Source of the DNA: JBOCEF01 sp047610385
GTDB taxonomy: Bacteria > Pseudomonadota > Alphaproteobacteria > Rhodobacterales > Rhodobacteraceae
DNA length: 64,000 bases
NCBI GenBank assembly: GCA_047610385.1
Contig: JBLGAC010000007.1
Span: 56,770-120,769 of the forward strand
Direction: 5' to 3'
Position numbers and translations under genes: made by a program. The notes under the pieces are model-generated. The model was not told the DNA's origin, made no database searches, and saw only the letters and a program-made list of their open reading frames with translations. The first letter of the stretch is position 1, and every line of letters starts with the position of its first letter. Below, one piece after another: positions 57,452 to 64,000 of the stretch.

Positions 57452-59461
57452 TCAGGTGACCGGTTCAAACTCCATGATCACCTCATCCACTGCCAGACTG
57501 TCGCCCGGCTTGGCATTCAGCTTGGCGACGATGGCGCGACGCTCTGCGCGCAGCACGTTCTCCATCTTCATGGCTTCGACGGTGCACAGGGCCTGACCTT
57601 CCTGCACCTCTTGGCCGACCTCAACTGCGATTGACACGATCAGCCCCGGCATCGGGCACAGCAGCAGTTTAGACGTGTCCGGCGGCAGCTTTTCGATCAT
57701 GTGGACCGCCAGTTCCGCCGCGCGCGGGCTGCGCACATAGGCCCGCAGATCCGCGCCGCGATAGCGCAGGCGGAACCCCGCGCCCACCGCATCGACCTTC
57801 AGCGCCATCGGCGCGCCGTCGACGGTGACGTCTGCCAGCGTGTCGCCCGGGGTCCAGTTGGTCAGCACCGTCACGCCCGCGCCGCCATCAACGCTGACCA
57901 AGGACCCGCCATCCACCGGCGACACATGCAGCGGGAAATCAGTTTTGGCGATGGTCACCACCCAGTCGGGCGCGACCTTGCGGGCATGGTTGCGCATGGC
58001 CCCGGAAATCAGCGCATCACGGGTTTCACGCACCGTCTTCATATGCGCGGCAGCGACGGCCAGACGGCGCAGGGTGGCGGTGTCGGGGGTGACGCCCTGG
58101 AACCCGTCGGGGTATTCTTCCTCAATGAAGGCGGTTGAGATATCGCCCGAGATAAAGCGCGGGTGGTCCATCACAGCAGCGCAGAACGGCAGGTTGTGGC
58201 CGATGCCTTCGACCTCAAAACTGTCGAGCGCGTTGCGCATCACTTCAATCGCGCCGTCGCGGGTCGGCGCCCATGAACACAGCTTGGCGATCATCGGGTC
58301 ATAATACATAGAGATTTCGCCGCCCTCGAACACGCCGGTGTCGTTGCGCACGGCGTAATCGGCGGTCGCCTCTTCGGCAGGCGGGCGATAGCGGGAAAGC
58401 CGCCCGATCGAGGGCAGGAACCCGCGGAACGGATCCTCAGCATAAAGGCGCGATTCAATCGCCCAGCCGTTGATGCCAATGTCGTCTTGGGTCATCGACA
58501 GTTTTTCGCCGTAGGCGACGCGGATCATCTGCTCCACCAGATCAATGCCAGTGATCAGTTCGGTCACCGGATGTTCGACCTGAAGGCGGGTGTTCATCTC
58601 AAGGAAAAAGAAATTGCGGTCGCCATCGACGATGAATTCCACCGTGCCAACCGAACAGTAATCCACCGCTTTGCACAGCGCCACCGACTGCTCACCCATC
58701 GCTTTGCGGGTTGCAGCGTCAAGGAATGGCGAGGGCGCTTCTTCGATGACCTTCTGGTTGCGGCGCTGGATTGAACATTCACGCTCATTAAGCCACAGGC
58801 ATTCGCCGTATTTGTCGCCCAGCACCTGAATTTCGATGTGGCGGGGCTGGGTGATGAACTTCTCAATGAAGATGCGGTCGTCGCCAAAGCTGTTCTTGGC
58901 CTCAGATTTCGACAACGCAAAGCCCTCGCGGGCCTCATCATCAGACCATGCAATGCGCATGCCTTTGCCGCCGCCGCCCGCCGACGCCTTGATCATCACC
59001 GGATAGCCGACCTGGTTTGAGATTTTGACCGCGTCTTCGGCGTCCGCGATCAGGCCCATATAGCCCGGCACCGTCGAAACCCCGGCCGCAGCGGCCAGTT
59101 TCTTGGACGTGATCTTGTCGCCCATCGCCTCAATGGCGCTGGCGGGCGGGCCGATAAAGGCAACGCCGAGGTCTTCAAGCGCCTTGGCGAAATCGGCGCG
59201 CTCGGACAGGAACCCGTAACCGGGATGCACCGCTTCGGCACCCGACTGCTTCACCGCCGCAAGGATTTTCTCCATCACAATGTAGGATTCGCTGGCCGCG
59301 GACGGGCCGATATGGATCGCCTCATCGGCCATGCGCACATGCAGCGCCTCGCGGTCCGCGTCGGAATAAACCGCCACGGTCTTGATGCCCATCTTGCGGG
59401 CCGTCTTGATGACGCGGCAGGCGATCTCACCCCGGTTCGCGATCAGGATCTTCTTGAACAT
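57452..59461 (-). CDS. pccA: Propionyl-CoA carboxylase alpha subunit (biotin carboxylase/BCCP)
   Basis: 669-residue alpha chain. Biotin carboxylase domain about 1-450, starting MFKKILIANRGEIACRVIKTARKMGIKTVAVYSDADR with the ATP-grasp Gly-rich loop KASAGGGGKGMRIA; linker about 455-590; BCCP domain at the end with biotinylation site EAMKM, Lys632. It carboxylates biotin with ATP and bicarbonate for transfer to propionyl-CoA by PccB. GAGGAGG precedes the start. It is last in the pccB-ridA-unknown-pccA leftward set, 163 bases after the unknown gene. It could also act on other acyl-CoA, but the mut/prpE/pccR neighbourhood supports propionyl-CoA. Confidence 0.95.
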   Translation of the reverse strand: MFKKILIANRGEIACRVIKTARKMGIKTVAVYSDADREALHVRMADEAIHIGPSAASESYIVMEKILAAVKQSGAEAVHPGYGFLSERADFAKALEDLGVAFIGPPASAIEAMGDKITSKKLAAAAGVSTVPGYMGLIADAEDAVKISNQVGYPVMIKASAGGGGKGMRIAWSDDEAREGFALSKSEAKNSFGDDRIFIEKFITQPRHIEIQVLGDKYGECLWLNERECSIQRRNQKVIEEAPSPFLDAATRKAMGEQSVALCKAVDYCSVGTVEFIVDGDRNFFFLEMNTRLQVEHPVTELITGIDLVEQMIRVAYGEKLSMTQDDIGINGWAIESRLYAEDPFRGFLPSIGRLSRYRPPAEEATADYAVRNDTGVFEGGEISMYYDPMIAKLCSWAPTRDGAIEVMRNALDSFEVEGIGHNLPFCAAVMDHPRFISGDISTAFIEEEYPDGFQGVTPDTATLRRLAVAAAHMKTVRETRDALISGAMRNHARKVAPDWVVTIAKTDFPLHVSPVDGGSLVSVDGGAGVTVLTNWTPGDTLADVTVDGAPMALKVDAVGAGFRLRYRGADLRAYVRSPRAAELAVHMIEKLPPDTSKLLLCPMPGLIVSIAVEVGQEVQEGQALCTVEAMKMENVLRAERRAIVAKLNAKPGDSLAVDEVIMEFEPVT

Positions 59462-59624
59462 GTGCCCTCCTCAGCCCCGTTTGATCGGGTAGAAAACGCA
59501 AGCCGCCCACCCCCGCACAAAGGCGAGGCAAGCGGTGCGATGAATGGAAACCGCCCGCGCCGCGACATGCGCGGCATGGGGGCGGAAAATTTGGGTAACG
59601 TGGGCCAGCCCTCGTGCGGCAGCG

Positions 59625-60047
59625 TCACAGATCATCCCCCGGCATCGGCCGTGCACGGCGGGCAGCATGGGCATGCCAGCGGGCGCGGTTGGCGGGATCC
59701 GCCAGCAAGGCGTCGATTGTGGCGACCATCGCAGCACGCGGCACCTGCGCCACATCAAGCCGCCCGCCCGCCGAGACCATGACCCGGATCGCGCCCGGCG
59801 CCCCGCCCTGCCCCGAATGGTCTGAGGCAACGTCAACCACCGGCGAAAACCCGCGCGTGGTTCGCAGCACGCGCCACAGGTCCTGACGGATCTGCTGGGC
59901 GATCGCGATGCGATACCGCGGCAGGTTCACGTTTGCCGCGGGCGCATCCCATGCGCCATGGGCCGCAAGGTCCATGCGCGCGGGACCTGAAGCACGGGAA
60001 ACCCGCGCCACGTCATCCTCATGGGTTATGCGCCAACGATGGGTCAT
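59625..60047 (-). CDS. Conserved protein of unknown function in the pcc operon
   Basis: 140-residue protein. The sequence has RVSRASGPARMDLAAHGAWDAPAANVNLPRYRIAIAQQIRQDLWRVLRTTRGFSPVV then a strand GAIRVMVSAGGRLDVAQVPRAAMVATIDALLADPANRARW; no signal peptide, membrane segment or known motif. A similar short gene lies between pccB and pccA in other Rhodobacterales as far as I recall. The start at 60047 drops 23 upstream codons that overlap ridA's end. It lies 19 bases after ridA and 163 before pccA. A link to Pcc assembly or expression is a guess. Confidence 0.6.
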   Translation of the reverse strand: MTHRWRITHEDDVARVSRASGPARMDLAAHGAWDAPAANVNLPRYRIAIAQQIRQDLWRVLRTTRGFSPVVDVASDHSGQGGAPGAIRVMVSAGGRLDVAQVPRAAMVATIDALLADPANRARWHAHAARRARPMPGDDL

Positions 60048-60066
60048 GGGCGGGGCGTCATCCTGT

Positions 60067-60462
60067 TCAGGCGATGGGTCTGCGGGCGACGCAATCAACC
60101 TCGACCAACGCGTCAACGGCCAATGCGGTGACGCCGATTGCGGTGCGCGCAGGCAGTTTCCCCGGTTCGAAATAGCTGCTGTAGACCATGTTGAACGCGG
60201 CGAAATCCCGTTTGAATTCCGTCAGATACACGCGGCACTGCACAACGTCCGCGAAGCCGAGGCCAAGGCCCGCAAGCACCAGCCCCAGATTGTCCATCAC
60301 GCGGGCGGTCTGCGCCTCCAACCCGTCGGGCAAGGGGGCGTCAGGTGCCGCGGGATCGGTCGGCATCTGCCCGGTCAGCAGCACCCAGCCGTCCGCCTCT
60401 GCCGCGTGGCAGAACGGGCCGACCGGGCGCGGCGCGCCGGAGATAAGGTGGTGTTCAGGCAT
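60067..60462 (-). CDS. RidA family protein
   Basis: 131-residue RidA/YjgF/UK114 family protein. It contains GPFCHAAEADGWVLLTGQMPTDP, QTARVMDNLGLVLAGLGLGFADVVQCRVYLTEF and a C-terminal LPARTAIGVTALAVDALVEVDCVA; the Arg in PARTA is the residue that binds the carboxylate of imines in the family. Classical RidA hydrolyses reactive enamine/imine intermediates; many subfamilies have other roles. It sits 12 bases after pccB and 19 before the unknown gene, so it is co-transcribed with the carboxylase genes. Why an imine deaminase-like protein is in this operon is unclear. Confidence 0.85.
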   Translation of the reverse strand: MPEHHLISGAPRPVGPFCHAAEADGWVLLTGQMPTDPAAPDAPLPDGLEAQTARVMDNLGLVLAGLGLGFADVVQCRVYLTEFKRDFAAFNMVYSSYFEPGKLPARTAIGVTALAVDALVEVDCVARRPIA

Positions 60463-60474
60463 CGCGACGCCCCC

Positions 60475-62007
<1,533 letters not shown>

Positions 62008-62329
62008 GGGCTTCCTCCGGCATGCAGGTTTAGCGGCCGACCCTAGCGGCGGTTTTGCAGGAGCGAAACGCCTGTTCGGTGGAGCTGCATACTTTACAAA
62101 CCTCACATGTTGCGAATTGCAAAGTTGCGAAGATCGAGGCAAGGCTTACCCACTCCATAATTCTGCATCAAACTTGGCCGCCACATTCTGGATCGAGAAA
62201 TCGCCATCTTCAGGCGCTGTATGCAGCCCGCCCAACGTCTCGCCCTCAGCGCCTGATGTCTCCGAGCCAAGGATTTCAAACCATGCCAGCCCCCCTGACC
62301 CGGACCCGCGCCATGCCCGAGATCGCCAC
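62008..62329. promoter_or_regulatory. pccB/pccR divergent control region with PccR-like sites
   Basis: 322 bases between pccB and pccR. A cluster of TTGC repeats stands out: TTTACAAA at 62093-62100, TTGCGAA at 62110-62116, TTGCAAA at 62117-62123 and TTGCGAA at 62125-62131. They resemble the TTTGCAAA-type sites described for the short-chain acyl-CoA regulator PccR in Rhodobacter sphaeroides. The rest of the region (62140-62329) contains no clear feature. Confidence 0.6.
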
Positions 62330-63772
62330 ATGACCCGCGCACAAAAGCTTTATGCCGGGGTTGAGCTGCGCGAGACCCGCCGCGCCCATGGCCTGACGCA
62401 GGCGCGGTTCGCCGAACGCATCGGCATCTCGCTCAGCTATCTCAACCAGATGGAGAACAACCATCGGCCTCTTTCAGCCGCCGTGGTGCTGGCGCTGGCA
62501 GAAAAGTTCCGCTTTGATCTCACGCGCCTGTCGGTGGGGGACTCGGACCGCATGGTCGCCGACATGCGCGAGGCGCTGGCCGACCCGGTCTTTACCGCCG
62601 CCGCCCCGCCGCTGGCCGATCTGCAACTTGCCGCCGCCAACGCGCCTGCCTTTGCGCGCGCGTTCCTTGCGCTGCACCGCGCCTATCGCCAGACCGGGGA
62701 ACGGCTTGCGTCGCTCGACGCCGCGCTGGGGCGCGAGGACACCACAATGGCACCGCTGCCGTGGGAGGAGGTCCGCGATTTCTTCCATTACTGCGACAAT
62801 TATATCGACGCCGTCGACAAGGCTGCCGAAGGGTTCGCCGCGCAGGCCGGGCTGGACGGGCGGCTGGGGCGTGACCGGCTGGCCACTCTGTCCGCATGGC
62901 TTGAGAAGAAAAAAGGCCTGGCCGTTGCGCTGTCCGCAACCGGCCCACTGCGCACTTTTGACGGGCAAACCGTGACGCTGTCGGCGCGGGCCCCGGCATC
63001 GACCCAAAGCTTCCAACTGGCCCATCAGGTCGCGCTGCTGTTTCACGGCGATCTGATCGAAGCAACGCTGGATCTGGGCGGTTTTCGCACAGAAGAAGCG
63101 CGGGAGATCTGCCGCATCGGCCTGGCAAACTATTTTGCCGGTGCTGCGATCATGCCCTACAGCGCCTTCGCCGCCGCCGCCGATGCGGAACGCCATGACC
63201 TTGAGGTGCTGGCCGACATGTTCGGCGCGTCGCTGGAACAGGTCGGCCACCGGCTGTCGACGTTGCAGCGCCCCGGCGCAAAGGGCGTGCCGTTCTTTTT
63301 TGTGCGGGTCGATCAGGCCGGAACCGTCACCAAGCGCCATTCGGCCACGCGCCTGCAATTTGCGCGGTTCGGTGGGGCGTGCCCCCTTTGGAACGTTCAT
63401 CAGGCGTTCGAAACCCCGGGGCGCCTGCTGCGCCAGCTGGCCGAAACCCCCGACGGCGCGCGCTATGTCTGTCTTGCCATCGATGTGTCAAAGCCCGGTG
63501 GCGGGTTCCGCCGCCCCACCCGCCGCTATGCCATCGGGCTGGGGTGTGAGACCCGCCACGCCGACCGCCTGATTTATGCCGATGATCTGGACCTGACCCG
63601 CACCGGGGCGTTTGAGCCGATCGGCGTCAGCTGCCGCATCTGCGCGCGCCACAATTGCCACCAGCGTTCGGTGCCACCGTTCAAGGCCGCGATCCGGGTG
63701 GACCGCGACCGGCGCGACGTGCTGCCCTATTCATTGGACGATATGGGCACGATGGCGCCGGATGCCGATTGA
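62330..63772 (+). CDS. pccR: Short-chain fatty acyl-CoA regulator family protein (PccR-like)
   Basis: 480-residue regulator of the ScfR family. The N-terminal XRE-type helix-turn-helix (about 10-65) reads ELRETRRAHGLTQARFAERIGISLSYLNQMENNHRPLS; the middle part (about 150-300) resembles the IrrE/ImmA peptidase-like domain with QLAHQVALLFHGDLIE; the C-terminal domain has the Cys motif VSCRICARHNCHQR. PccR senses propionyl-CoA-level metabolites and activates pcc genes. The ATG at 62330 begins the HTH; upstream sequence has weak coding character and no ribosome-binding site. It is divergent from pccB with TTGC-type sites between. Confidence 0.92.
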   Translation: MTRAQKLYAGVELRETRRAHGLTQARFAERIGISLSYLNQMENNHRPLSAAVVLALAEKFRFDLTRLSVGDSDRMVADMREALADPVFTAAAPPLADLQLAAANAPAFARAFLALHRAYRQTGERLASLDAALGREDTTMAPLPWEEVRDFFHYCDNYIDAVDKAAEGFAAQAGLDGRLGRDRLATLSAWLEKKKGLAVALSATGPLRTFDGQTVTLSARAPASTQSFQLAHQVALLFHGDLIEATLDLGGFRTEEAREICRIGLANYFAGAAIMPYSAFAAAADAERHDLEVLADMFGASLEQVGHRLSTLQRPGAKGVPFFFVRVDQAGTVTKRHSATRLQFARFGGACPLWNVHQAFETPGRLLRQLAETPDGARYVCLAIDVSKPGGGFRRPTRRYAIGLGCETRHADRLIYADDLDLTRTGAFEPIGVSCRICARHNCHQRSVPPFKAAIRVDRDRRDVLPYSLDDMGTMAPDAD

Positions 63773-63874
63773 CGCGCCCCGCGCCGTGCTGCCACCATCC
63801 GTCCCAGACACGAAAACTCGGCGCGCGCGTCAAACATGAAGCGCCGCGCCGCGCTTCAAGAAAGGATATGCCAG

Positions 63875-64000
63875 ATGCCGATCGTATCGATGCGAGTTAA
63901 CGGGAAAGCGGTTGCAGGGGATGTTGAGGGCCGGACGCTTTTGTCGGCGTTTCTGCGCGATGATCTTGGCCTGACGGGCACACATATCGGGTGTGACACG
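63875..64000 (+). CDS. CoxS/XdhA-type 2Fe-2S subunit, N-terminal fragment
   Basis: The gene runs off the right edge; 42 residues are visible. The sequence VSMRVNGKAVAGDVEGRTLLSAFLRDDLGLTGTHIGCDT matches the start of the small [2Fe-2S] subunit of the molybdenum hydroxylase (CoxS/XdhA) family, whose first cluster motif begins G-C-D-T. AAAGGA at 63861-63866 supports the start at 63875, and a competing ATG at 63868 is in another frame. It probably opens a cox-type or aldehyde/xanthine dehydrogenase operon. The exact substrate cannot be told. Confidence 0.85.
   Translation, partial: MPIVSMRVNGKAVAGDVEGRTLLSAFLRDDLGLTGTHIGCDT

Overview
The window is a stretch of high-GC bacterial chromosome. Gene content points to an alphaproteobacterium of the Rhodobacterales (Roseobacter/Rhodobacter type). 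The evidence is sulfoacetaldehyde acetyltransferase (Xsc), a DmdD-type methylthioacryloyl-CoA hydratase next to a DmdA-like demethylase, TRAP transport, a propionyl-CoA carboxylase locus with a PccR/ScfR regulator, and a carnitine dehydrogenase-thioesterase fusion. No rRNA, tRNA, CRISPR array, intact insertion sequence or prophage was seen. Genes are densely packed, mostly in operons with ATGA or TGATG overlaps.

Layout. 1-1120: end of an MFS transporter, a glutathione S-transferase and a tiny basic protein. 1422-5207: C2-sulfonate block, with xsc and a YeiH/TauZ-type exporter facing a tandem pair of Lin0512-family genes. 5231-19828: two divergent catabolic operons sharing the 13038-13271 control region. 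The leftward operon carries a GntR regulator, a LeuCD-type hydro-lyase, a TRAP transporter, an M24 hydrolase and a maleate-isomerase-like protein. The rightward one carries HyuB/HyuA, an isochorismatase-fold protein, an isocitrate-lyase-superfamily lyase and a fumarate-reductase-like flavoprotein. I know no described pathway with this set, and it is the best candidate here for a new system. 19897-24386: dmdD, an FAD oxidoreductase, a dmdA-like gene and a divergent LysR gene. 24498-25433: an HSL-type esterase. 25441-34956: a probable carnitine or acylcarnitine operon (BKACE enzyme, carnitine dehydrogenase fused to a thioesterase, CocE-type esterase, peptide-type ABC importer).

35190-39013: PhzF-like protein, exported alpha/beta hydrolase, PNPOx-like protein and DUF1348 protein in one leftward operon, with a divergent TetR gene and a double palindromic operator between. 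39258-40022: Sel1-repeat secreted protein. 40260-41686: ArsR and ArsP-type permease. 41694-44365: PadR regulator and 2,4-dienoyl-CoA reductase FadH. 44366-46399: about 2 kb without an intact gene, containing faint relics that may come from a polyamine-type ABC transporter, and a guaB terminator. 46400-47857: guaB. 47966-49974: an AT-richer pair, a Tle1/DUF2235 lipase and an unknown protein.

50132-63772: propionate/methylmalonyl-CoA block with prpE, malic enzyme, methylmalonyl-CoA mutase, DUF4174 protein, pccA, an unknown protein, RidA, pccB and divergent pccR. The window ends inside a CoxS-type 2Fe-2S subunit gene.

The parts fit a marine or saprophytic heterotroph living on small organosulfur, quaternary ammonium and short-chain acid compounds. 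DMSP or methylated compounds, carnitine, odd-chain acids and the unknown substrate of the large cluster could feed acetyl-CoA, pyruvate and propionyl-CoA, the last being taken to succinyl-CoA by Pcc and Mut. All functions are read from sequence motifs and remembered family features; no database search was run.
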